A stretch of DNA of 63,131 nucleotides from an uncultured Paraprevotella sp. GTDB lineage: Bacteria > Bacteroidota > Bacteroidia > Bacteroidales > Bacteroidaceae. Numbering within the stretch: the stretch's first letter is position 1; the number at the start of each line of letters is the position of its first letter. The stretch is taken from assembly GCA_944321565.1 (NCBI GenBank), contig CALULT010000011.1, forward strand, positions 1-63,131, written 5' to 3'. Shown here piece after piece: positions 25,247 through 32,870 of the stretch. A program made the translations under genes and the position numbers. The notes under the pieces are model-generated. The model was not told the origin of the DNA. It ran no database searches and saw nothing but the letters and a program-made list of their open reading frames with translations.

Positions 25247-26371
25247 CTATTTGCTTGGCGTACCCCACCCGCCTTCCAAAAACTTCAACGCCATTTCCCG
25301 GCATGCCTTCCGGTCTATTTTCCCGTTCCCCACTTGCGGCACTCCCATAACACGGAAAATCCGGTGCGGGGCGTGGTAACGGGGCAGACGCGACTTCATG
25401 CCCGCCAACAAAGCCTCATCATCCATCGGACAACGGCTGTCTATCAACAAAACCAACATCTCCCCTAGCCGGGCGTCGGGCACGGAAGACAACGCGAAAG
25501 GCACGTGGAGCCATTCCGCCAGCCGCTCCTCTTCTTCCTCTATCTGTATTTTTACACCACCGCTGTTGACCGTGTTGTCCGCACGGCCAATGACAGTGAA
25601 TGTGCCATCAGCATAAAGCCGTGCCACATCATTGGTGACCAACTCACCGTCACAAATGCCGGGCGCATGAACCACCAGTGTGCCCCGCCGGGACAAGGAC
25701 AACCTGATGCCGTCGAAAGGCGTGTAGCGTTCGGAAGCCAAAGACCCATTAAGGGAACGCAGGGCAATGTGTGAAAGCGTCTCAGTCATCCCATAAGTGG
25801 AATACACGCGGCAAGGAAGGCCATCCAATTGCCGCCGCAACGTCTCGTCCACGGCTCCTCCACCCACAATGACACACCGCGTTTCCGCCAACCGACAGGC
25901 TGTAACCATGTCGCGCAGAATGTGGTAAAGCTGCAAAGGGACAATGGAAAGAAAATCTATCCGTTCATTGACATCAGCCAATGGATTGCCCGAAGCCATC
26001 CGCACTTGGAGCCGCATGCCCGCCACCAACGCGCGCACCACCATCATCTTCGCCCCGATATACCGCAAGTCCATGCAAAGCAGGGCCGTGTCGCCGGAAC
26101 GAAGCCCCAGGAACTCGCATGTGCGCACGGCACTGCACACCATCCGCGTCTTTTCCACCGACATCCTTTTAGGGACACCCGTGGAACCAGACGTTTGGAC
26201 TTCCACGCAAGGTGAAGGCGAAAACCATTCAGAAAGGAAGGAGTACACGGAACGAAGTGCCGGATCAGCGGCGTCCGACATGGCAAGCCGTTCCAGCACC
26301 AGCCGGTCGGAGGACGTGAAACACCGCCCGGCAACCATGATACTTTGCTTATTGATGTCTGTCTGCCACAT
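25247..26371 (-). CDS. menE: o-Succinylbenzoate-CoA ligase
   Basis: 374 residues from the ATG at 26371 (MWQTDINKQ), which overlaps menC by 23 bases; ATG 26338 (MVAGRCF) is an alternative and the open frame extends to 26491. Adenylate-forming enzyme that activates o-succinylbenzoate with ATP and CoA. Seen: the P-loop TSGSTGVPKRMSVEKT, YSTYGMTETLSHIALR, and the C-terminal hinge and catalytic lysine region VIGRADNTVNSGGVKIQ and VGNGKIDRKA. Shorter than typical acyl-CoA ligases, as in other Bacteroidales MenE. Confidence 0.93.
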   Translation of the reverse strand: MWQTDINKQSIMVAGRCFTSSDRLVLERLAMSDAADPALRSVYSFLSEWFSPSPCVEVQTSGSTGVPKRMSVEKTRMVCSAVRTCEFLGLRSGDTALLCMDLRYIGAKMMVVRALVAGMRLQVRMASGNPLADVNERIDFLSIVPLQLYHILRDMVTACRLAETRCVIVGGGAVDETLRRQLDGLPCRVYSTYGMTETLSHIALRSLNGSLASERYTPFDGIRLSLSRRGTLVVHAPGICDGELVTNDVARLYADGTFTVIGRADNTVNSGGVKIQIEEEEERLAEWLHVPFALSSVPDARLGEMLVLLIDSRCPMDDEALLAGMKSRLPRYHAPHRIFRVMGVPQVGNGKIDRKACREMALKFLEGGWGTPSK

Positions 26372-27380
26372 ACCATAAACAATCTTTTCGGATTTCCAAA
26401 GGCATGGGGACGTTGTCCGTGAACAGCAATCCCGTGCCCAGCCCCTGAGGCATGTGCGGCTGCCAAGTGGCGCACCATTGGGCGATGGCATTCAGCCCGA
26501 TATTGGACTCCAGCGCGGAAGTTATCCACCAACCGATTCCTCTTTTCTCCGCTTCTTCTATCCATTCCCGACAACCGGAAAACCCGCCATGCAACGATGG
26601 CTTCAACACGATGTATTGCGGACGCAACGCATCAAGCAACTTCTGTTTTTCCCCGTGTGTGCAATGTCCTATCAGCTCTTCGTCGAATGCGATAGGAAGT
26701 GGAGACGTGGCGGCCAGCCGTGCCATCTCTTCCCATTGCCCGGCGCGAATGGGCTGTTCGATAGAGTGCAAATCCAGTTCGGCCAATCGTTTGAGCTTGT
26801 CCAATGCCTCGTCAGGTGAAAACGCCCCGTTGGCATCCACCCGTAACTCCATTTCGGACGCAGTGAAATGCCGGCGGACAAAGCGCAACAAGTCCAATTC
26901 TTCTTCGAAGGAGATGGCTCCGATTTTCAGTTTGACGCAACGGTAACCTGCCTCCATCTTCGTACGGAGCTGTGTGTACATGTCCTCCCGGCTTCCCATC
27001 CAAATCAACCCATTGATGCAGATGCCGTTCTCGCCACGCGAAAAAGGCGTGTCCCAAAGAGCATACGTCTGGCGTTCCAAATGGCGCAAAGCCGTTTCCA
27101 GTCCGAACAGCATCGACGGATAGCGCCCCCAACGCTCCGTATCAACCTCCCCCTTCCGAACTACGTCTGCACACATTTCCTGCAACACTGCCTCATAATC
27201 CGGCAAATCGTCCAGGCTCAGCCTGGGCAACGGAGCGCATTCACCCCACCCTTCGCTACCATCGGCCTCTAGCCGCACGAACCACGAACGGCGTACCGTG
27301 TAAATACCCCGCGAAGTGCCGGCCGGCTTTTTAAAATGAAAAAGCCGTGGAAAGAATTCTGCTTTCAATTGTTCCATCAT
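26349..27380 (-). CDS. menC: o-Succinylbenzoate synthase
   Basis: 343 residues from the ATG at 27380, preceded by AGGAACAGGAA and a -7 box 20 bases upstream; the open frame to 27446 would start before the promoter. Enolase-superfamily enzyme dehydrating SHCHC. Active-site features in order: CVKLKIGA (Lys), LRVDANGAF (Asp), HSIEQPI (Glu), AFDEELIG (Asp) and IVLKPSLHGGF (Lys). Opens the menC-menE unit. A 207-base gap with a promoter-like repeat separates it from the menF unit. Confidence 0.94.
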   Translation of the reverse strand: MMEQLKAEFFPRLFHFKKPAGTSRGIYTVRRSWFVRLEADGSEGWGECAPLPRLSLDDLPDYEAVLQEMCADVVRKGEVDTERWGRYPSMLFGLETALRHLERQTYALWDTPFSRGENGICINGLIWMGSREDMYTQLRTKMEAGYRCVKLKIGAISFEEELDLLRFVRRHFTASEMELRVDANGAFSPDEALDKLKRLAELDLHSIEQPIRAGQWEEMARLAATSPLPIAFDEELIGHCTHGEKQKLLDALRPQYIVLKPSLHGGFSGCREWIEEAEKRGIGWWITSALESNIGLNAIAQWCATWQPHMPQGLGTGLLFTDNVPMPLEIRKDCLWYVADRHQ

Positions 27381-27399
27381 TTCCTGTTCCTTTGGTTTG

Positions 27400-27407
27400 C
27401 AAAAATA
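27400..27407 (-). promoter_or_regulatory. Promoter -7 box TATTTTTG of menC-menE
   Basis: Exact TAnnTTTG on the minus strand, which supports menC starting at 27380 rather than 27446. Confidence 0.6.
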
Positions 27408-27452
27408 CGGCAAATCTCTAGTTAAAGCAAGTCCATGGAGTTTCAAGTGCCT

Positions 27453-27638
27453 GAAACTGGGTGTTCCAAGCCTTTGAAACTGGGTGTTCCAGGCCTTTGA
27501 AACTGGGTGTTCCAGGCCTTTGGAACTGGGTGTTTCAGGCCTTTGGAACTGGGTGTTTCAGGCCTTGGAACTGGGTGTTTCAGGCCTTGAAACTGGGTGT
27601 TCCAGGCTTTGAAACTGGGTGTTTCAGGCTCTGAAACT
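27453..27638. repeat. Tandem repeat, eight copies of a 22-23 bp unit
   Basis: Unit of the form GAAACTGGGTGTTCCAGGCC plus TT or TTT. Copies begin at 27453, 27476, 27499, 27522, 27545, 27567, 27589 and 27611, with a partial ninth at 27633. Units 1-4 are 23 bp and 5-8 are 22 bp. Variation is mainly G/A at the second base and C/T in TTCC/TTTC. The junction of units carries imperfect inverted symmetry (TTTCAGGCCTTTGAAA type). It lies between the divergent menC and glycosidase genes. It has no spacers and is not a CRISPR array. Confidence 0.9.
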
Positions 27639-27717
27639 TTCTACCGCCGGGCAACCAGCCTTGCAAATCTCCTCCAAAATGCTTTTCTTTGCAAAAAGAA
27701 TCAAACCTATGCCAATA

Positions 27718-30495
27718 ATGAAAAACAATCTTTTACCATTGATTTCCATCCTTGCCGCCCTCGGCGGCACATCATCCGCCAACGGGCAAAATGCCAGCGC
27801 GAGCGACAACCTCACGGCACAGCCCGTGGCCGACCGCATCGTCCCGTTCCGGCTTTCGGACGAAGGCGTGAGGCACGAAGTGGAATGGGGCACCGACTTG
27901 GCGTGGATGCACAAACAGAACCTGCGCCGCTGCGTCCTCTTCATGGGGAAAGACAACGTGGCAGTGGCCCGCGTGTCGTTCCAACCGACCTATCCGCTCG
28001 TGGACGGCGACCTGCAACAGGCGCAAAAAGACGACCTCGCGGAACGGCTCCGGCTGCTTGGTTTCTGCAACGAGGACATCCGGCTGACGCTCAACTGCGA
28101 CCATCCCTCGGTGGATGCCTCCTACCGGGAAAACGCCGAGGCTTGGGCAGAGCTTATTGACGTGACCACCCGCTATTTCCAGGAAGCGGGCTATGAAGTG
28201 GTGTCCGTCTCCCCGTTCAACGAACCGGACTACGGCTGGAACCAATGGCGGCCCGGAAGCCAGGACGGCAACGGCGAAGCCCGCAAAGAGGGCTTCCGGC
28301 AAATCGCCGCCCTGCTGCGCGAAAACCCGCGATTCGACGGCATGCGCATCTGTGGCGGCAACACGCTCAACTGCGACGAAGCCCTGCCTTGGTACAACGC
28401 CCTGGCCGGTTACATCGACGAAGGCAACACCCACCAGCTGGCCGGCAGCTTCGACAGCTTCGCGGATTTCTACACCACCGTGCGGGCCGACGGCAAACAT
28501 GCCACGGCCGACGAGATGCACAACGTGATGGAAGCCATGGTGGGACTGGAATACGGCCTGCAGACGGGCATCTGGTGGGGACCGGCGGAACTGGCCCGCG
28601 GCGAGTTCTGCAAAGCCGCCCACGGCGAACGGCTGGCCTACGCCGAACACCGCCCCAACTGGACGGCAGCCTCTGTCTATCGCGCACCGGACGGCAAGGT
28701 GCAGGCCTTCGGCGGCACGTCCGAACGCCAGGCCGCCACGACCACTTACCGGTTCCTCTCGAAAGAGCGCGACGTGTTCTTTGACGGGCACGGCCCGCAA
28801 CGGGAATATGTCATGGAGCTGCCCGGCGGCACAGGTTACAAAAACGGGCAAACAAACGCCGAACAGGTGGTGAACATCACTTGGGGCGAGGACGTGCAAC
28901 CCGTGGTGGACGGCACGTATGCCATCGCCAACAAGCACAACCGGCAGTTGCTGACCGTTTCTGGGGGAAATGCCGCCACCGCGTCCTACACGCGGGGCAA
29001 CACCCTGCAGCAATGGGACGTCAACCCCGTGGACCCACGCATCGGAGGCGACTTCAGCTATTGCCAAATCCTGTCGGTCGGCAACCTGCAGACGCTCGAC
29101 GTGCTTGACTGGAGCCTGGAAGAGGGGGCAAGCATCATCATGTACAGCAACAGCCTGTCGGCCAACCAGCAATGGTACCTGGAATACGCGGGCGACGGAT
29201 GGTTCCGCATCCGCAACCGCCATAGCTCGCTCTGCTTGCAGGCGGACGACGGCACAGTGACGCAACAGGCGGTAGCCGACAACGAAGGCCAGCTTTGGCG
29301 TTTCCTCCCCCTCGATGTCCGCCCGCGGTGGCAAGACGTGGATGCCCCCACGGGACTGCAGGCCGAAGCCCGCGCCTCGTCCGTGCGCCTCACCTGGGAT
29401 GCCACGGAAGAAAGGAACGCCACCTTCAGCCTCCTACGCGCCACGGAAGCGGAGGGCAACTACGACCTCATCGCACGGGGGCTGACCGGCACGGAATTCA
29501 CGGACAACAAGACAGAAGGCGGACAGACCTACTTCTACAAACTCAAACTCACAGACCAATGCCTGAACACCTCGCCTGCCTCGCCCGCAGTCACCGCCAC
29601 CCCCACGGGAACGGACGACCTGGTGGCACGGTATGAGTTCGAAGGAAACACGCGCGACACCACCCTCAACCTCAACCATGGCGCCACACCGGACGAAGCC
29701 GCCTACATCAACGGGAAATCGGGCAAGGCACTCAACCTGGACGGGACGGCCGACTTCGTGCAACTGCCCGCGCTTCTATGCGACCACGAGGAAATCACCG
29801 TGGCGGCATGGGTGTATTGGCAGGGAGGCGGCACGTGGCAACGCGTGTTCGACTTTGGCAACGGGGAGAACGAATACATGTTCCTCACGGTGAGGGCGGA
29901 CAACGGAAACATACGCCTCGCGCTCAAAAACGGCGGTGAAGAACAGCGGCTGGACGGAGGGCAGGCCGCAGAAAACACATGGATGCACGTGGCCGTCACC
30001 ATGGACGCGGAAAACACCTGCCTCTACGTGGACGGGCGGCTCGTGGCCACCACGCAGGACATCACATTGCGCCCCACGGACTTCAAACCGTTGCTGAACT
30101 ACATCGGACGCAGCCAATTCGCCGCCGACCCGTTGTTCAAAGGACGCATCGACGATTTCCAAATCTATAACCACACCCTCACGGCGGAAGAAGTCGGACA
30201 GGCCATGGAGGGCACGACCGGCATCGCGGACACGAAGGAAAAGCAATGCAGCGGACTGGAAATGTCAGCCACGGTGGCCGACAAACGGCTTGAAGTGCGC
30301 TTCTCCTCCGGGGAAGGCACGGGCACGGTAATCTTCCGGGCGTATGACCTGCAAGGCAACCTCGTGCTGCAGGAAAAAGGTACGGCTGGCACGACGGCCA
30401 CGCTCAACACGGGCAACCTGTCCGAAGGCATCTACATCCTGGAAGCACGGCAGGGCAACGCCGCCGAAAGCCGGAAATTCACGGTGCGCCACTGA
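27718..30495 (+). CDS. Multidomain secreted glycosidase-like protein (clan GH-A type, ricin B, FnIII, LamG)
   Basis: 925 residues from the ATG at 27718 (MKNNLLPLISILAALGGTSSANG, signal peptide); upstream ATGs at 27619 and 27709 are less likely. Residues ~30-380 look like a GH-A barrel, perhaps near GH30: E169 in SPFNEPDYGW as acid/base and E266 in ADEMHNV as possible nucleophile. Then a ricin-B lectin domain (~395-545), fibronectin III (~550-630), a LamG/concanavalin-like domain (~640-820) and a C-terminal sorting-type domain (~835-925, with FRAYDLQGNLVLQEKG and GIYILEARQG). Probably secreted or surface bound and carbohydrate active. A near -7 box TTTCTTTG lies at 27684-27691. Substrate unknown. 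Confidence 0.75.
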   Translation: MKNNLLPLISILAALGGTSSANGQNASASDNLTAQPVADRIVPFRLSDEGVRHEVEWGTDLAWMHKQNLRRCVLFMGKDNVAVARVSFQPTYPLVDGDLQQAQKDDLAERLRLLGFCNEDIRLTLNCDHPSVDASYRENAEAWAELIDVTTRYFQEAGYEVVSVSPFNEPDYGWNQWRPGSQDGNGEARKEGFRQIAALLRENPRFDGMRICGGNTLNCDEALPWYNALAGYIDEGNTHQLAGSFDSFADFYTTVRADGKHATADEMHNVMEAMVGLEYGLQTGIWWGPAELARGEFCKAAHGERLAYAEHRPNWTAASVYRAPDGKVQAFGGTSERQAATTTYRFLSKERDVFFDGHGPQREYVMELPGGTGYKNGQTNAEQVVNITWGEDVQPVVDGTYAIANKHNRQLLTVSGGNAATASYTRGNTLQQWDVNPVDPRIGGDFSYCQILSVGNLQTLDVLDWSLEEGASIIMYSNSLSANQQWYLEYAGDGWFRIRNRHSSLCLQADDGTVTQQAVADNEGQLWRFLPLDVRPRWQDVDAPTGLQAEARASSVRLTWDATEERNATFSLLRATEAEGNYDLIARGLTGTEFTDNKTEGGQTYFYKLKLTDQCLNTSPASPAVTATPTGTDDLVARYEFEGNTRDTTLNLNHGATPDEAAYINGKSGKALNLDGTADFVQLPALLCDHEEITVAAWVYWQGGGTWQRVFDFGNGENEYMFLTVRADNGNIRLALKNGGEEQRLDGGQAAENTWMHVAVTMDAENTCLYVDGRLVATTQDITLRPTDFKPLLNYIGRSQFAADPLFKGRIDDFQIYNHTLTAEEVGQAMEGTTGIADTKEKQCSGLEMSATVADKRLEVRFSSGEGTGTVIFRAYDLQGNLVLQEKGTAGTTATLNTGNLSEGIYILEARQGNAAESRKFTVRH

Positions 30496-30543
30496 CCCTG
30501 TGGCGTACTCTTATATGACAAAGCCGTCAAAGTCAACAGGAAT

Positions 30544-30654
30544 AAACTGTCCCGCCTCGCAGGGGGGCGTTCTGTGCGCCATGCGGAATGACAGCATGGA
30601 CGGGAAACCCCTCCGGCCCTTCGGGCCACCTCCCCTGCAAGGCGGAGGAGTTTT
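30544..30654. repeat. GC-rich inverted-repeat element, shortened left arm
   Basis: Left arm 30544-30570 is truncated relative to 2737-2797, and the right arm 30601-30654 is complete (GGGAAACCCCTCCGGCCC to GGAGGAGTTT). It lies 3' of the glycosidase and upstream of the GH97 gene. Confidence 0.7.
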
Positions 30655-30727
30655 CTGCTAGCCGGAAAAAGCACACAAACTCCTAAACTTGGGAGAAATC
30701 ATGCTATCCGCCATCCGGAAAAAAGCG

Positions 30728-30735
30728 TATTTTTG
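30728..30735 (+). promoter_or_regulatory. Promoter -7 box TATTTTTG of GH97
   Basis: Exact TAnnTTTG, 23 bases before the ATG at 30758; this excludes the upstream in-frame ATG at 30689. Confidence 0.6.
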
Positions 30736-30757
30736 CGCCAAATACCAAACGGCACAC

Positions 30758-32647
30758 ATGAAACATCCAAACATCATGCGGTGGCTATTCGCCTGCCTTC
30801 CGCTCATCCCCTACGGCATACAGGCCGAAACCGTCATCACGTGCTCACCCGACAAACGCATCCAAGCCCTCCTCTCCTGCCCCGGAAAGGGAGAAACAGG
30901 AGAAGCGGCACTGCGGGTGACGTGTGAAGGACAGACGATTTTCAGCCACATCGGAATCGGGTTGGAAACCAACCAACAGGAATGGAACAGCAACCTGACG
31001 CTGCACGACACCACGGAAGCCCGCCTCCACACGGACGACTACCGCATGATTACCGGCAAACGCAGCCACTGCGTGAACCACGCCAACGAACGCACCATCG
31101 GCATGCAGAACCAGAAAGGCGGCATGCTGCGCGTGACCTTGCGCGTGTATGACGACGGCGTGGCCTTCCGCTACGTCCTGGATGCCGCAGACGGCGAATG
31201 CCTCACGGGCGAGCACACGACATACGCCATCGCGGACGGCACAAACCGGTGGATGCAGAAACACGCCATCAGCAACGAAGGATTCTTCCCCCTGCAGACG
31301 GACGGGAAGACCACCGGGGAATGGGGCTATCCTGCCTTGTGTGAACCCGCCGGGGGACTTTTCGCCCTGATCACGGAAGCCGGAATGGGACGAGCCCACT
31401 GCGGCTCCTACCTGGCCAACCGGGAAGCGGCACACACGGACTACCGGGTGCGGCTCGTGGACCGGCAGGTTCCCATGTCCGGGATATGGGTATCGCCATG
31501 GCGCGTGGCCGTCATCGGGACGCTGGCCGACGTGGTGGAATCAACCTTGGTAACCGACGTGTCCGAACCTTGCAAGCTGGACGACACGGACTGGATCCAA
31601 CCGGGCAAAGCCTCGTGGATTTACTGGGCACACAACCATGGGACGCGGGATTACCAGCTCGTCAAGTCGTACATCGACCTGGCCGTCCGGATGCAGTGGC
31701 CCTACAACCTGATAGACTGGGAATGGGACGTGATGGCCAACGGGGGCAACATGGAAGACGCCATCGCCTACGCCCGCAGCAAAGGCGTGAAGCCGCTGTT
31801 GTGGTACAATTCCAGCACCAACTGGATTGGCAAAGGAGCACCGGGCCCGCTCTTCAGGCTCAATAAGAAAGCCGGCCGCGAAAAGGAGTTCGCCCGGCTG
31901 GAGCAGTTGGGCGTGTGCGGCATCAAAGTGGATTTCTTCCCGGACGACAGCCTGTGGGTAACCAACTACTATCTGGATTTGCTGGAAGACGCGGCGCGCC
32001 ACAAACTGATGATGAATTTCCACGGCGGCATCCTCCCCAAAGGCTGGCAACGCACCTACCCTAACCTGGTGTCGCTGGAAGCCGTCTATGGCGCGGAATG
32101 GTATAACAACAACGAAGTGCTGACCCCGCGCGCCGCCGCACACAATGCCACCCTGCCTTTCACGCGCAACGTCATCGGCCCGATGGACTACACGCCGGGC
32201 ACGTTCTCCGACTCGCAGCATCCGCACATCACCACGCATGCCCACGAACTGGCCTTGCCCGTATTGTTCGAATCGGCCATCCAGCACATGCCCGACCGCC
32301 CGGAAGTTTATGAAAGTCTGCCGGACAAGGTGAAAGAACTGCTCACGGAACTGCCCACGGCGTGGGACGACACCCGGCTGCTGGCGGGATACCCCGGACA
32401 AAACGTCGTGCTGGCACGCCGGAAAGGCGACACCTGGTATGTGGCGGGCATCAACGGGAGCGACTCCCCCGCCCGGCTCACTTTCGGCACGGAACGGCTC
32501 GGACTGCTTGAAAAACCATCCGCCATGCTCATGGAAGACGGCGCGGACGGGCGCAGCTTCCGCATCACGGAAACAACCATTGCCGAAGAGATGACGGTGG
32601 ACTGCCTGCCGCGCGGCGGCTTCGTCCTGGTGGTCAAACGCCAGTAG
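30758..32647 (+). CDS. Glycoside hydrolase family 97, retaining type (alpha-galactosidase-like)
   Basis: 629 residues; signal peptide MKHPNIMRWLFACLPLIPYGIQA. N-terminal beta-sandwich, central barrel and short C-terminal beta domain as in GH97. The GIKVDF motif places D392 where retaining GH97 enzymes such as BtGal97b have their nucleophile, and E441 in LVSLEAVYG is the likely acid/base. Inverting SusB-type enzymes use glutamates instead. Probably periplasmic, releasing alpha-linked galactose or a related sugar. Followed by a GC-rich repeat element between convergent genes. Confidence 0.9.
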   Translation: MKHPNIMRWLFACLPLIPYGIQAETVITCSPDKRIQALLSCPGKGETGEAALRVTCEGQTIFSHIGIGLETNQQEWNSNLTLHDTTEARLHTDDYRMITGKRSHCVNHANERTIGMQNQKGGMLRVTLRVYDDGVAFRYVLDAADGECLTGEHTTYAIADGTNRWMQKHAISNEGFFPLQTDGKTTGEWGYPALCEPAGGLFALITEAGMGRAHCGSYLANREAAHTDYRVRLVDRQVPMSGIWVSPWRVAVIGTLADVVESTLVTDVSEPCKLDDTDWIQPGKASWIYWAHNHGTRDYQLVKSYIDLAVRMQWPYNLIDWEWDVMANGGNMEDAIAYARSKGVKPLLWYNSSTNWIGKGAPGPLFRLNKKAGREKEFARLEQLGVCGIKVDFFPDDSLWVTNYYLDLLEDAARHKLMMNFHGGILPKGWQRTYPNLVSLEAVYGAEWYNNNEVLTPRAAAHNATLPFTRNVIGPMDYTPGTFSDSQHPHITTHAHELALPVLFESAIQHMPDRPEVYESLPDKVKELLTELPTAWDDTRLLAGYPGQNVVLARRKGDTWYVAGINGSDSPARLTFGTERLGLLEKPSAMLMEDGADGRSFRITETTIAEEMTVDCLPRGGFVLVVKRQ

Positions 32648-32654
32648 AAATGAA

Positions 32655-32835
32655 GAGGGTGTAGCAAAATAAACTCCTCCGCCTTGCAGGGGAGGTGGCG
32701 CGAAGCGCCGGAGGGGTCTCACGTCCACAAAGACATACTTTATGTGTGTGTCCGTGGGTGTGAAACCCCTCAGGCCCGTTGGGCCAGCTCCCCTACAAGG
32801 CGGAGCAGTTGCTTCTCGCAGGTTTTGCCACACCC
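32655..32835. repeat. GC-rich inverted-repeat element with extended arms
   Basis: Left arm 32670-32728 (AAACTCCTCCGCCTTGCAGG onward) and right arm 32761-32812 (GAAACCCCTCAGGCCC onward). The pairing extends outward: GAGGGTGTAGCAAAA on the left complements TTTTGCCACACCCTC on the right with one mismatch. It lies between the convergent GH97 and GH2 genes, where the large stem could end transcription from both sides. Confidence 0.75.
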
Positions 32836-32870
32836 TCTTTCAAAACCAATTGCGGATATTCAATTTTCTC

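Noticed and set aside
27453-27638. Possible CRISPR array
   Set aside because: The copies are directly contiguous with no spacers and no cas genes are near.
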